NCBI GenBank assembly: GCA_030446005.1
Contig: JASUSP010000019.1
Location: 1 to 35,647, forward strand
DNA: 35,647 nt
Source: Tepidanaerobacteraceae bacterium
GTDB lineage: Bacteria > Bacillota > Thermosediminibacteria > Thermosediminibacterales > Thermosediminibacteraceae
Direction: 5' to 3'
Shown here: piece after piece, positions 21,716-30,131 of the stretch
Numbering within the stretch: the stretch's first letter is position 1
Layout of the letters: each line of letters begins with the position of its first letter
Translations under genes and position numbers: made by a program
The notes under the pieces: model-generated
What the model was told of the DNA's origin: nothing
The model's database searches: none
Seen by the model: the letters and a program-made list of their open reading frames with translations, nothing else

Positions 21716-21907
21716 TCAGTTTACTTTCATTATCATTTTCCTGACCCTTTCTTCCTCCATCACGAGTTTCAAGGGTTCTTCATGATTAACGTAAACAAGG
21801 TTTTTCATATTATAAGCCACAACGGCTTTCGTACCCAATAAATTGTAGAAACAGAAAAGAAACGCTACTGTCAATATCACTACAAATATCTTTTTTACCG
21901 TTTCCAT
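21716..21907 (-). CDS. Small single-pass membrane protein downstream of sigG (unknown)
   Basis: About 63 residues. A short basic N-terminus (M-E-T-V-K-K) is followed by one hydrophobic helix (I-F-V-V-I-L-T-V-A-F-L-F-C-F-Y) and a charged tail with E-E-P-L-K-L-V-M-E-E-E-R-V-R-K. I do not recognise the family. The ATG at 21907 has GGGGTG 6 bases upstream; an ATG at 21916 is in frame without such a site. It lies 15 bases after sigG and just before the terminator, so it is in the sigG transcript and probably made in the forespore. The ribosome-binding site and operon position make it a credible gene. Confidence 0.7.
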   Translation of the reverse strand: METVKKIFVVILTVAFLFCFYNLLGTKAVVAYNMKNLVYVNHEEPLKLVMEEERVRKMIMKVN

Positions 21908-21922
21908 AAAAGTCACCCCAAA

Positions 21923-22696
21923 CTAAATGTATTTTCTCAGATGTTTTAAAGCAGCCTTCTCAAGCCTGGATACCTGTGCCTGCGATATTCCTATCTCCTG
22001 AGCGACTTCCATTTGAGTCTTTCCTTCAAAAAATCTGAGTGTCAGTATCATCTTCTCCCTTTCATTTAATTTCTGCATGGCTTCTTTTATAGCAATGCTG
22101 CTTACCCAATTTTCATCGTTATTCTTATCATCGCTTATCTGGTCCATGACGAATATGGGGTCTCCGCCATCATGGTAGATGGGTTCGAACAGCGAAATGG
22201 GCTCCTGAATCGCATCTAATGCCATAACTATTTCCTCCGAGGGCATGTTCATCTCTTTCGCTATTTCCTCAATGGAAGGTTCTCGAGAATTTTTGTTTAC
22301 CAGCGAATCCCTGACCTGCAGTGCTTTATACGCCACATCCCTTAAAGATCTGCTGACCCTTATGGGGTTGTTATCTCTGAGATATCGCCGTATTTCTCCT
22401 ATTATCATCGGGACGGCGTAAGTGGAAAACTTTACGTTTTGATTGAGGTCAAAATTATCTATGGCTTTCATCAAACCGATGCAGCCGACCTGAAAAAGGT
22501 CGTCGACGTATTCGCCTCTGTTGTTGAACCTCTGAATCACGCTCAGCACCAGTCTCAAGTTCCCGTGGATGAGCTTTTCCCTGGCTTCTTTATCTCCCTG
22601 TTTGACTTTAATAAAGAGTTCTTTCATCTTGCTGTTGGATAGAACAGGCAGTTTGGAGGTATTGACACCACAAATCTCTACTTTGTTCAAATTCAT
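21923..22696 (-). CDS. sigG: RNA polymerase sporulation sigma factor SigG
   Basis: SigG directs late forespore transcription. At 257 residues it matches the family. Region 2 is clear (L-I-H-G-N-L-R-L-V-L-S-V-I, D-D-L-F-Q-V-G-C-I-G-L-M-K-A-I-D-N-F-D, K-F-S-T-Y-A-V-P-M-I-I-G-E-I-R-R-Y-L-R-D); region 3 has P-I-R-V-S-R-S-L-R-D; region 4 ends with I-G-I-S-Q-A-Q-V-S-R-L-E-K. The N-terminal K-V-E-I-C-G-V-N-T-S-K-L-P-V-L is typical of SigG rather than SigF. The ATG follows AGGGGG by 7 bases, but that site is inside the stem of a hairpin (see 22703-22749). It follows sigE by 75 bases. Confidence 0.97.
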   Translation of the reverse strand: MNLNKVEICGVNTSKLPVLSNSKMKELFIKVKQGDKEAREKLIHGNLRLVLSVIQRFNNRGEYVDDLFQVGCIGLMKAIDNFDLNQNVKFSTYAVPMIIGEIRRYLRDNNPIRVSRSLRDVAYKALQVRDSLVNKNSREPSIEEIAKEMNMPSEEIVMALDAIQEPISLFEPIYHDGGDPIFVMDQISDDKNNDENWVSSIAIKEAMQKLNEREKMILTLRFFEGKTQMEVAQEIGISQAQVSRLEKAALKHLRKYI

Positions 22697-22702
22697 AAAA
22701 TA

Positions 22703-22749
22703 TCCCCCTGTCTTTCCAGTGCCTCATTTAAATTTTTGCCACAGGGGGA
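22703..22749 (-). promoter_or_regulatory. Hairpin sequestering the sigG ribosome-binding site
   Basis: TCCCCCTGT (22749-22741) and ACAGGGGGA (22711-22703) on the minus strand form a perfect 9-bp stem with a 29-base loop. The 3' arm contains the whole sigG Shine-Dalgarno (AGGGGG, 7 bases before the ATG). In RNA read through from sigE, the site would be paired and translation reduced. A leader hairpin occluding the sigG ribosome-binding site is reported for Bacillus subtilis, which supports a real function here. Confidence 0.7.
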
Positions 22750-22771
22750 AGTTTTTATTCGCTTTTTTAAA

Positions 22772-23491
22772 TTACATCATTCGCACAATTTCTTTTTTTA
22801 ACCTTTTAATAATCCTTTTTTCTAATCTGGAAATATATGACTGTGAAATCCCTAAAAGTTCGGCCACTTCCTTTTGAGTCTTTTCTTTTCCGTCGTTCAA
22901 ACCGAACCTAAGTTCCATTATACATCTTTCCCTCTTAGATAGACGCTTCATGGCCGCATCTAAAAGCTCTTTTTCTACCTCCTCCTCGATACACCTGTAA
23001 ATCATATCGCTATCGGTTCCTAGAATGTCGGAAAGCAGAAGTTCGTTCCCGTCCCAATCCACATTTAAGGGCTCGTCAAAAGATACCTCGCTGCGATTTT
23101 TATTGTTTCTCCTTAAGTACATCAAAATCTCATTTTCTATACACCTCGAAGCGTATGTCGCAAGCTTAATCTTTTTACGGGGGTCGAAGGTATTAATGGC
23201 TTTTATAAGGCCGATTGTCCCGATAGATATGAGGTCTTCTATGCCCGCGCCTGTGTTCTCGAACTTGCGGGCAATGTATACCACCAGTCTTAAATTCCTC
23301 TCAATTAATACGTTTTTTACTGTGTTGTCTCCCCTTTCTAATTTGCTCAATAATATGGCTTCTTCCTCGCTGGAAAGGGGAGGTGGTAGGGTTTCGCTGC
23401 CACCTATGTAATATATAACCCTTTTTTCAAGTATTCCCAGTTTCTGCAGAATTTTTATAATCATCACTTTAAAGCTAAATTTTCCCCACAT
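22772..23491 (-). CDS. sigE: RNA polymerase sporulation sigma factor SigE (pro-sigma-E)
   Basis: SigE controls early mother-cell transcription and is made as an inactive precursor. The N-terminal pro-sequence (amphipathic, [12 protein letters not shown]) leads to the processing region [15 protein letters not shown], recognised by SpoIIGA. Region 2 ([29 protein letters not shown]) and region 4 ([14 protein letters not shown]) are complete. I set the start at the ATG 23491, which follows GGAGGGAG by 5 bases and gives 239 residues, the usual length; an ATG at 23506 is in frame. It lies 23 bases after spoIIGA. Confidence 0.97.
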   Translation of the reverse strand: MWGKFSFKVMIIKILQKLGILEKRVIYYIGGSETLPPPLSSEEEAILLSKLERGDNTVKNVLIERNLRLVVYIARKFENTGAGIEDLISIGTIGLIKAINTFDPRKKIKLATYASRCIENEILMYLRRNNKNRSEVSFDEPLNVDWDGNELLLSDILGTDSDMIYRCIEEEVEKELLDAAMKRLSKRERCIMELRFGLNDGKEKTQKEVAELLGISQSYISRLEKRIIKRLKKEIVRMM

Positions 23492-23514
23492 ATATTCTCC
23501 CTCCATTTAAATTT

Positions 23515-24414
23515 TTATCCGATTAAAAGTTCCGGATTCAACAAAGCTTCATAATCACCCCGCGGCGACAGCACCTTTTCGCAAATTCCAATCACCACAT
23601 CATCAGCCTCATAAACCTTCCCATCGAGCCAGATATAAACCTTATCGGCTTTTAATCCCGCCATTATACCTTTATTTTTTCCGATAGAAGTAAAGGGAAT
23701 AATCCTAATCCGCCTCGCCCACTGGGAATTAAAAACTGATTGTGGCATTTTCTCAAGGCTTTCTATAATTTCACCTTTCAGGTACCTTTTTATTTCATCG
23801 GGCAAGAGTGGTTCTACAGCTGAATACTCGATTACCATCACCGGACAACCGGAAATCGGGTCTTTTAAGTCATTGCCCGTGTCAATCAATGCCCTTACTT
23901 TTAATTGTTCTTTGGCGATACACACTGTTACCGGTACCACGAGGGAATTTGTCAATAACCTTCTGGAAATCACCGACCACACCAATTTAAAGAATACAAA
24001 CAAAAAGGCGCAAGAAACGAGTAATATCCACCACGGTACCGAAATATTATTTACTAGAAGGCTTTCCGAAAATACGTCGTTGGTATTTATGAGGTAGAAT
24101 ATGGCAAAGGCGCCACCTCCCACCATGAAAGAAACAAAATAAAATAGGCTTAATGCTTTTATAAACTCCGATAAGGTCAAGGGGTAAAAGGCCGCAAAAA
24201 CCATTAAAACTGATGCGAGTATTTTCCCGGGAATCGTTTTTGAAAACTCACCGTTTAAAAAAAACATCTCAAGAAGAAAGAGATTACCTAAAAGGGCTGC
24301 TATTACAAACCTAAACTTTTTTATCTTTAATTTTAGTATCAATTTTACGAGCCAAAGTATCGTAAGATTCATTATAAAATTTATCGCGAACACTACATCC
24401 AAATAGATTACCAT
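23515..24414 (-). CDS. spoIIGA: Sigma-E processing peptidase SpoIIGA
   Basis: SpoIIGA is the membrane aspartic protease that removes the pro-sequence of SigE after a signal (SpoIIR) from the forespore. The N-terminal half has about five membrane helices beginning M-V-I-Y-L-D-V-V-F-A-I-N-F-I-M-N. The C-terminal half is cytosolic with the catalytic Asp178 in A-L-I-D-T-G-N-D-L, the D-T-G signature of retropepsin-like proteases, then I-P-F-T-S-I-G. The protein is 299 residues, standard. GGAGG precedes the ATG by 6-7 bases. A spoIIG-like promoter lies upstream, and sigE follows directly. Confidence 0.96.
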   Translation of the reverse strand: MVIYLDVVFAINFIMNLTILWLVKLILKLKIKKFRFVIAALLGNLFLLEMFFLNGEFSKTIPGKILASVLMVFAAFYPLTLSEFIKALSLFYFVSFMVGGGAFAIFYLINTNDVFSESLLVNNISVPWWILLVSCAFLFVFFKLVWSVISRRLLTNSLVVPVTVCIAKEQLKVRALIDTGNDLKDPISGCPVMVIEYSAVEPLLPDEIKRYLKGEIIESLEKMPQSVFNSQWARRIRIIPFTSIGKNKGIMAGLKADKVYIWLDGKVYEADDVVIGICEKVLSPRGDYEALLNPELLIG

Positions 24415-24480
24415 ATAGTTCCTCCGACCATATTTAGCCTAAAAAAATTTATATTCACGCAATTTGTTTTTTATGATTCA

Positions 24481-24513
24481 ATTATAACGCGAGCCATTAC
24501 AAAAAATTGTCAT
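24481..24513 (-). promoter_or_regulatory. Candidate spoIIG promoter with long spacer (Spo0A-type)
   Basis: On the minus strand ATGACA (24513-24508) and TATAAT (24486-24481) are separated by 21 bases rather than 17. The Bacillus spoIIG promoter also has an over-long spacer and needs Spo0A bound over the -35 region. TGACAAT at the -35 matches the 0A box TGNCGAA at 5 of 7 positions. The spacer and location are seen; Spo0A control is inferred. Confidence 0.45.
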
Positions 24514-24530
24514 TTCATGATAAGCCCATA

Positions 24531-24556
24531 AAAAAAGAGCGCCATATTGCGCTCTT
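24531..24556 (-). terminator. Terminator after ftsZ
   Basis: AAGAGCGC and GCGCTCTT form a perfect 8-bp stem with a 6-base loop on the minus strand, followed by a T run. The stem overlaps the ftsZ stop codon, and it ends the division-gene transcription unit before spoIIGA. Confidence 0.9.
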
Positions 24557-25607
24557 ATTTCTTCCTGCTTTTTCTGAGAAATGCCGGTATGTCAAAATCT
24601 TCGTCGTCAAAAGATTCAATTTCAAAGTCGTCTTCCTGCTTTGCAGGTTTTTCTTTTTGTTCAAAACCTGTCGCTATTACAGTTATCCTTATCTCATCCT
24701 GTAGCTTTTCGTCGATAACTGCCCCGAATATTATATTGGCATCGGGGTCTGCGGCCGTGGCGATGAATTCGGCCGCTTCGTTTACTTCCAGGAGTCCCAG
24801 GTTTGAGCTGCCCGTTATGTTTAAAAGAACGCCCTTCGCACCTTCGATTGACGTCTCAAGAAGGGGACTCGAAACTGCCTGCTTTGCGGCTTCAATAGCC
24901 CTGTTTTCACCGCTACCCCGGCCAATTCCCATATGAGCTAAACCGGTATCCATCATTATGGTCCTCACGTCGGCAAAATCCAGGTTAATCAGTCCGGGAA
25001 CGGCTATCAGGTCTGAAATACCCTGTACGCCCTGTCTTAAGACATCATCGGCAATGCGAAATGCCTCTACAATCGAAGTTTTCTTTTCGGCAATGGTAAG
25101 TAACCTATCGTTAGGAATCGTTATGAGAGTATCCACACAATTTTTTAGATTTGCTATGCCCATTTCCGCGTGAGCCATTCGCTTTTTGCCTTCGAAGCTA
25201 AAAGGCTTTGTCACAACTCCAACGGTAAGTATGCCAAGATTTTTCGAGATTTCCGCCACCACCGGGGCCGCTCCAGTTCCCGTCCCGCCTCCCATACCGG
25301 CGGTTATGAATATCATGTCTGCTCCTTTCAAAGCTTCTTCTATTTCCGTGCGGCTTTCTTCCGCTGCTTTTTTCCCGATTTCAGGATTAGCACCTGCACC
25401 AAGGCCTTTGGTGAGCTTTTCTCCTATTTGAATTTTTTTATCGGCCTTTGACAAGAAAAGGGCTTGGGCATCGGTATTTACGGCTATAAACTCCACTCCC
25501 TTTAATCCCGCCTCTATCATGCGATTTACAGCATTATTTCCTCCGCCACCTATCCCTATGACTTTTATGTTGGCGAATTGTTCCATTGCCACATCAATAT
25601 CTAGCAC
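24555..25607 (-). CDS. ftsZ: Cell division GTPase FtsZ
   Basis: FtsZ polymerises into the division ring. The tubulin signature G-G-G-T-G-T-G lies at residues 106-112 (from the GTG at 25607), preceded by [14 protein letters not shown] and followed by the T7-type N-L-D-F-A-D-V. The C-terminus, [11 protein letters not shown], is the conserved peptide that binds FtsA and SepF, both encoded in the window. The GTG at 25607 is preferred because GGAAGGGGG lies about 7 bases ahead; an ATG at 25628 overlapping the ftsA stop is an alternative. Length is about 350 residues. Confidence 0.98.
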   Translation of the reverse strand: MLDIDVAMEQFANIKVIGIGGGGNNAVNRMIEAGLKGVEFIAVNTDAQALFLSKADKKIQIGEKLTKGLGAGANPEIGKKAAEESRTEIEEALKGADMIFITAGMGGGTGTGAAPVVAEISKNLGILTVGVVTKPFSFEGKKRMAHAEMGIANLKNCVDTLITIPNDRLLTIAEKKTSIVEAFRIADDVLRQGVQGISDLIAVPGLINLDFADVRTIMMDTGLAHMGIGRGSGENRAIEAAKQAVSSPLLETSIEGAKGVLLNITGSSNLGLLEVNEAAEFIATAADPDANIIFGAVIDEKLQDEIRITVIATGFEQKEKPAKQEDDFEIESFDDEDFDIPAFLRKSRKK

Positions 25608-25624
25608 CTTATGACCCCCTTCCA

Positions 25625-26848
25625 TCAACCTAAAAAGTACTCGCGTAATAGTCGCTTCGCCCTTTCAAGAAAACTCAAAGCGCTTTTGTCCCTAACTTCG
25701 TCCCTATCCCCGAAAGACCTGTTTTTCGAACCGTAGTAAAGCAAGCCCAAAGCTACTGTAAACGTATGGTCGAAGCCGTACATGTCAGTCTTTGCTGCTC
25801 TCACCGGAATCCCTAGCATCTTCTGGGTTATTTCAAGAGCCCCCCTCATATGTAAAAGGCCACCGCCACAAAGGACAACTCCAGCGGCCAGCATCTGCCT
25901 GTAATTTACGGCTTTCAGTTCTTTGTGAATTAGCGATATTATCTCCTGAACCCTGGGTTCGACAATCAAAGCCAATTCCTTTTGAGAAATTTTTCTTGGG
26001 GAAGATTCGCCGATGCTGTGAATCTCTATATCGGGTTTATCGGAGGCAAGGCTAGCTGCGGCACAGGCGTACTTTCTCTTTATCGCCTCTGCCTGGGAAT
26101 AAGGTAGACGAAGGCCAATCGCTATATCGTAGGTAACGTAATCACCTCCAAGCGGGATTAGATTGTAAAGTTCTATATTATCTCCGCGAAAAACCGTAAT
26201 TTCAGTAGTCCCGGCACCTACATCAACCAAAGCCACTCCCATATCAACTTCATCATCGCTTAACAGTATCTCTTTAGCAGCTAACGATTTTAATATTATA
26301 CCCTCCACTTCTAGTCCGGATTTTTGGACACACCTTATCACGTTTTGAATCGTCGTGAGCTGTCCTGTTATTATGTTCACTTCAACTTCCAGGCGGGTAC
26401 CTATCATGCCAACAGGGTCTCTTATTCCATCGCATCCATCAACTATAAACTGTCTCGGAATCACCTCTATGATTTCTCTGTCAGGAGGTATGGCTATAAT
26501 TCTGGAAGCCTGGAGCACCCGTTCCACGTCGTGAGGCGTGATTTCTCTGTCGCTTCTGGGTATGGCTACAACACCCCGGTTATTCATAATGGTCACGTTC
26601 GGACCCGAAATCCCTACTAAAACGCTGTTTATTTTGACGTTGGACATCTGCTGCGCCTGCAGGACGGCTTCGCTTATACTTCTGACCATTGCTTCAATAT
26701 TTACTATGTTTCCCTTCTTTATCCCCGAAGTAGGTGCCACCCCGTAACCTATTATATCTATTTCACCGTTTCGGGAGATTTCACCAATCATACAGCATAC
26801 CTTGGAACTGCCCAAGTCAAGACCGGCTACGATGCTGCTCCTCGCCAA
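25625..26848 (-). CDS. ftsA: Cell division protein FtsA
   Basis: FtsA is the actin-like protein that anchors FtsZ to the membrane. The actin fold is recognisable from [28 protein letters not shown] and V-V-L-C-G-G-G; the inserted SHS2 (1C) domain covers about residues 75-155. The C-terminus, [14 protein letters not shown], is the amphipathic membrane-binding helix. The TTG at 26848 has GGAGGTGG about 4-5 bases ahead; a distal ATG at 26881 would add 11 Gly/Arg-rich residues that look non-native. It lies just before ftsZ and after the sbp gene. Confidence 0.97.
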   Translation of the reverse strand: MARSSIVAGLDLGSSKVCCMIGEISRNGEIDIIGYGVAPTSGIKKGNIVNIEAMVRSISEAVLQAQQMSNVKINSVLVGISGPNVTIMNNRGVVAIPRSDREITPHDVERVLQASRIIAIPPDREIIEVIPRQFIVDGCDGIRDPVGMIGTRLEVEVNIITGQLTTIQNVIRCVQKSGLEVEGIILKSLAAKEILLSDDEVDMGVALVDVGAGTTEITVFRGDNIELYNLIPLGGDYVTYDIAIGLRLPYSQAEAIKRKYACAAASLASDKPDIEIHSIGESSPRKISQKELALIVEPRVQEIISLIHKELKAVNYRQMLAAGVVLCGGGLLHMRGALEITQKMLGIPVRAAKTDMYGFDHTFTVALGLLYYGSKNRSFGDRDEVRDKSALSFLERAKRLLREYFLG

Positions 26849-26861
26849 AACTCCACCTCCC

Positions 26862-26907
26862 CTCCCGCGGGCAGGTTCCAATTATAAATTCCACATCGAA
26901 GCGGGAG
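26862..26907 (-). other. Inverted repeat with TATAAT upstream of ftsA
   Basis: CTCCCGC (26907-26901) and GCGGGAG (26868-26862) on the minus strand are a perfect 7-bp inverted repeat, with TATAAT (26886-26881) in the loop. The inner arm directly precedes the ftsA ribosome-binding site. No good -35 hexamer is seen, so a promoter is only possible. Confidence 0.35.
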
Positions 26908-26931
26908 ATTCCTTTTTTTTTCTACAAATTT

Positions 26932-27279
26932 TTATTCATTCTTTTTAAAAAGCCTATCTATCATAAGGCGTCGGATAATGGCCAGGTTCTGGAATATCCT
27001 TACGCCAAACGCGAAAATTGCTGCCATATATATGGGAATACCCAATTTATCGCCAAGAAAGGCAAGAAAACCTGCGAGAAGGGCATTAATGAAAAATCCC
27101 GTTATAAAAATATTTACATCAAAGTGCCCTTCTCCTAAAGCCCTTAAGCCCCCAAAAACCGAGTCTAAAGCAGCAAGAATAGCAATCGAAGCATATGGGG
27201 CATAGCTTATTGGTATATCCACAGGCACCAACAATCCCACTAAAATGCCTAATATAAGTCCGATAATAGGAATAAGCAA
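26932..27279 (-). CDS. sbp: Small basic protein Sbp (DUF1290)
   Basis: About 115 residues with four hydrophobic helices and a basic C-terminus. The family stretches are P-I-I-G-L-I-L-G-I-L-V-G, Y-A-P-Y-A-S-I-A-I-L-A-A-L-D-S-V-F-G-G-L-R-A and V-R-I-F-Q-N-L-A-I-I-R-R. This is the Sbp/DUF1290 family, generally found between DUF881 genes and ftsA or ftsZ in Gram-positives; its role in division is presumed from context. The TTG at 27279 follows AGGTGA by about 5 bases; a GTG at 27288 overlaps the DUF881 stop. Transcription continues toward ftsA. Confidence 0.9.
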   Translation of the reverse strand: MLIPIIGLILGILVGLLVPVDIPISYAPYASIAILAALDSVFGGLRALGEGHFDVNIFITGFFINALLAGFLAFLGDKLGIPIYMAAIFAFGVRIFQNLAIIRRLMIDRLFKKNE

Positions 27280-27280
27280 T

Positions 27281-28009
27281 TTATTCACCTGCCTTCACAG
27301 GTTCAAAGTACTCAAATTTTATAGGTCCGGTATACGCCGGCATATTTATTTTATCCTGCTTTTTTATATTTACTTGAATACCGAATACTTGCAGCGATTC
27401 TATGATGCCTCCCCTCATCTTCAGGGAACTCTCCAGATTTTCGGGATTTCCAATTGCCTGTATTACGAAGGGCGGAGCCATCCTCACCGAATTTATCATT
27501 ATCGTGGGTCCCACGCACCTTATTTCCGAGGTCGCAATTATCCTTTGACCGTTTACCGATACAGCTTCAGCACCTGCAGCAAAAAGTTCATTTACCACCT
27601 TTAGAATATCCTCATCGTGGATTAAAAATAAATTGGGGTCTTCTCCAGGCTGCTTCGGCAAATTGCTGTCGTTCAGCGTGATTACTATTCCCGGTCCGGT
27701 GCCTTCCACCAGTCCGGCGGCTATGCGGGCTTTTTCCAGCTCCCTTTTCATAGCTTCGGTAACCCGGCTCACGTTCGCCGCCGAACTTTCATATTCGACT
27801 AGCCTTTTTCTCATTTCCGACAGCTCTTCCCTCAATTTTTCCCTCTCGTCCATTACAGTTTTCAGCTCTGTCGTAAGTTCCTGTATTCTCTGTAAAGAAG
27901 CCAAGGCGCTTCCACTTTTTTGTGTGCTTCTAAATTGAGCCACCAGCATGAGGCCTAATAAGAAACATACAAGTGCAATAAGGACGTAACCCTTTATCTT
28001 GTTGTTCAA
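27281..28009 (-). CDS. DUF881 family protein
   Basis: A signal-anchor helix (G-Y-V-L-I-A-L-V-C-F-L-L-G-L-M-L) is followed by a coiled coil (about residues 35-85, E-L-T-T-E-L-K-T-V-M-D-E-R-E-K-L) and an extracytoplasmic alpha/beta domain with G-P-G-I-V-I-T-L-N-D, I-L-K-V-V-N-E-L-F-A-A-G-A-E-A-V-S-V-N-G-Q and G-N-P-E-N-L-E-S. This is the DUF881 family, a relative of division-cluster proteins of unknown role. The TTG at 28009 has GGGGGG about 8 bases upstream; a GTG at 28033 lacks one. It lies between ftsQ and sbp. Confidence 0.88.
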   Translation of the reverse strand: MNNKIKGYVLIALVCFLLGLMLVAQFRSTQKSGSALASLQRIQELTTELKTVMDEREKLREELSEMRKRLVEYESSAANVSRVTEAMKRELEKARIAAGLVEGTGPGIVITLNDSNLPKQPGEDPNLFLIHDEDILKVVNELFAAGAEAVSVNGQRIIATSEIRCVGPTIMINSVRMAPPFVIQAIGNPENLESSLKMRGGIIESLQVFGIQVNIKKQDKINMPAYTGPIKFEYFEPVKAGE

Positions 28010-28034
28010 TTTCGTTTCCCCCCTTCTATTCACA

Positions 28035-28808
28035 TCAAAAGGCTTTAAATACCGGCGCTTCCCTGCTCAAATCTATGAGTCCTTTACCCATTCCTCTTTT
28101 TCTTAAATCTTCCAGCACTGATTTTAGTAGCATAAATTTTTCTTCTTTGATATCGTTTTTTTCAAAGTATATTTGAAATCCATCAATAGTATAAATAAAA
28201 AAAGATACTTCGCCCTCGTGATAATCTAAATGGATTTCGGAAAGCTCTGCTTTCATGGGTGAAAGATATTTCAATCCTTTTTTCAAATCTTCCAGTAAGT
28301 CCTGTTTCCAGTTTATTGAAATAGGTTTTGCTTTTTCAGGATTTGTTATCTCAAGGCCCGTTATTATTGGAATCCTGAAGCCTTTTAAATCGGATTGTAT
28401 TTTTACGACATAACCATTTTGATCAATTAAAACAAATCCCCCAAGATAAGGCAAGGCAGCTATAATTTCCCTTTCCTCGACTTTAATAACCATCGTCCCC
28501 GGCAGCCTCAATTTCACCTTGGCTTCCTTCACCGGAAGAATTTGCTTAATTTCTTCGCTTATTAATGCCGGTTTAATCATGAAAGTATTTCTGCCCAAAT
28601 GGTGATTTACCACCTGCAGGATTTCTTCATCCGGTATGCTGCGGTTGCCTTCGATCTCAATTCTCTTCAATTTAAAGAAAGAACTAGTAGCGGCCAGCAT
28701 TATTGTAATTATACATAAAAAGACAAACAACCTCAATAGTGCTTTATTATTAATTTGCCTTTTTTTTCCATATTCAAATCGCCTTGTTTTCTTGGCATAG
28801 ACCAGCAT
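28035..28808 (-). CDS. ftsQ: Cell division protein FtsQ/DivIB
   Basis: A bitopic protein of the divisome. The N-terminal cytoplasmic part is very basic (K-K-T-R-R-F-E-Y-G-K-K-R-Q), followed by one membrane helix (about residues 26-47), and then the POTRA domain: F-K-L-K-R-I-E-I-E-G-N-R-S-I-P-D-E-E-I-L, then A-K-V-K-L-R-L-P-G-T-M-V-I-K-V-E-E-R, and the beta domain. It stabilises the FtsL/FtsB complex. The ATG at 28808 follows GAGGAAG by about 7 bases; a TTG at 28814 is in frame. It lies between murA and DUF881, as in related clostridia. Confidence 0.93.
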   Translation of the reverse strand: MLVYAKKTRRFEYGKKRQINNKALLRLFVFLCIITIMLAATSSFFKLKRIEIEGNRSIPDEEILQVVNHHLGRNTFMIKPALISEEIKQILPVKEAKVKLRLPGTMVIKVEEREIIAALPYLGGFVLIDQNGYVVKIQSDLKGFRIPIITGLEITNPEKAKPISINWKQDLLEDLKKGLKYLSPMKAELSEIHLDYHEGEVSFFIYTIDGFQIYFEKNDIKEEKFMLLKSVLEDLRKRGMGKGLIDLSREAPVFKAF

Positions 28809-28838
28809 GTCCAATCTTCCTCGACAAAAAAGGGATTT

Positions 28839-30101
28839 TTAATTTAATCTTTCTATATTCGCACCCAAAGTTTTTAGATTTTCGGAAAACCCTTCGTATC
28901 CTCTATCGATAAAAGACGTGCCTTCTACTACAGTCTTGCCAACCGCCGCAAGGCCAGCGATGACAAGCGCTGCACCCGCTCTCAAATCTTTTGCTTCCAC
29001 CACAGCCCCGGTTAATTTTTTAACGCCTTTTATTATCGCCGTATTTCCGTTTATTTTAATGTCAGCTCCCATGCGCCTCAGCTCTTCGGCATGTTTAAAA
29101 CGGTTTTCAAAAACTGTTTCCGTTATTATTGAAGTTCCTTCTACCGTTGAAAGCAAAGCCATCATGGGAGCCTGCATATCGGTGGGAAAACCCGGGTAAG
29201 GATGGGTCCTCAGGCTATCAAGAGCCCTTAAAGGCTTTTCTACCCAAAGCTGAACTTTATCGTCCATCGTTTTAATACTGCAACCCATTTCTCTGAGTTT
29301 TGCGAGCACAGGTTCAACGTGCTCTATTATAACGTTTTCAAGGACTATATTCCCCCGGGTTGCAGCAGCGGCGGCAAGATACGTTCCCGCCGCAATCCTG
29401 TCCGGAATTACCGAGTAATCGTCCACTTCCTTCAAATCTTCTATCGAACAACCTTCTATCTTTATGGTATCCGTCCCCGCCCCTTTTACGTGGCACCCCA
29501 TTTTGTTCAGATAATTTTGAAGGTCTACTATTTCGGGTTCTTTCGCCGCATTTCTTATTGTAGTCCTGCCTTCTGCCAAAACCGCCGCCAGCATCAGGTT
29601 TTCGGTGGCACCCACACTGGGAAAATCCAAGTGTATATTTGCACCTTTCAATTTCTCCGCCTCGGCGTAAATAAAACCGTGGCTTTCGCTTATATTCGCA
29701 CCCAATGCCGCAAAACCCTTCAAATGAAGGTCAATAGGCCTCGGACCTATTTCGCAACCGCCCGGATATGATACCTTAACCTTTCTGTATCTTGCCAGAA
29801 GAGGGCCCATTAATATGATGGAAGACCTCATTTTGCGCATTAAATGCTCGGGCACTTCCCAAATACTGACCTTGCTCGAATCTACAGTCAGCTCATTTTG
29901 TGAAAATGAAACTTCTGCTCCTAATACGGTCAGTATATCTATCATAACGTGGACGTCTTTTATATCAGGTACATTTCTAATGTAATTCTTGCTTCCGTTC
30001 AGGATGGTGGCCGCTAAAATAGGAAGACTTGCGTTTTTGGAACCCTGCACTTTGAGGCGGCCGGAAAGTTTAGACCCCCCCACAATCACAAAAGCCCCCA
30101 C
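28839..30101 (-). CDS. murA: UDP-N-acetylglucosamine 1-carboxyvinyltransferase (MurA)
   Basis: MurA transfers enolpyruvate from PEP to UDP-GlcNAc, the first committed step of peptidoglycan synthesis. The catalytic Cys is present at residue 116 in P-G-G-C-E-I-G-P-R-P-I-D-L-H, so it should be fosfomycin-sensitive in principle. Other motifs are Q-G-S-K-N-A-S-L-P, G-F-P-T-D-M-Q-A-P-M and G-A-A-L-V-I-A-G-L-A-A. Length is 420 residues. The GTG at 30101 follows GGAGGTG by 8 bases. murB, the next enzyme in the pathway, is not in the window although it neighbours murC in many relatives. Confidence 0.98.
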   Translation of the reverse strand: MGAFVIVGGSKLSGRLKVQGSKNASLPILAATILNGSKNYIRNVPDIKDVHVMIDILTVLGAEVSFSQNELTVDSSKVSIWEVPEHLMRKMRSSIILMGPLLARYRKVKVSYPGGCEIGPRPIDLHLKGFAALGANISESHGFIYAEAEKLKGANIHLDFPSVGATENLMLAAVLAEGRTTIRNAAKEPEIVDLQNYLNKMGCHVKGAGTDTIKIEGCSIEDLKEVDDYSVIPDRIAAGTYLAAAAATRGNIVLENVIIEHVEPVLAKLREMGCSIKTMDDKVQLWVEKPLRALDSLRTHPYPGFPTDMQAPMMALLSTVEGTSIITETVFENRFKHAEELRRMGADIKINGNTAIIKGVKKLTGAVVEAKDLRAGAALVIAGLAAVGKTVVEGTSFIDRGYEGFSENLKTLGANIERLN

Positions 30102-30131
30102 AGAAAATTCACCTCCGGTATTTTAACCGGG

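Noticed and set aside
22697-22771. A sigma-F/sigma-G promoter ahead of sigG
   Set aside because: GAATA followed by CAAAAATTTA is only a loose match with poor spacing, so I did not annotate it.
26881-26886. Promoter for ftsA at TATAAT
   Set aside because: The -10 match is perfect but no -35-like hexamer lies 16-18 bases upstream; kept only as part of the inverted-repeat entry.
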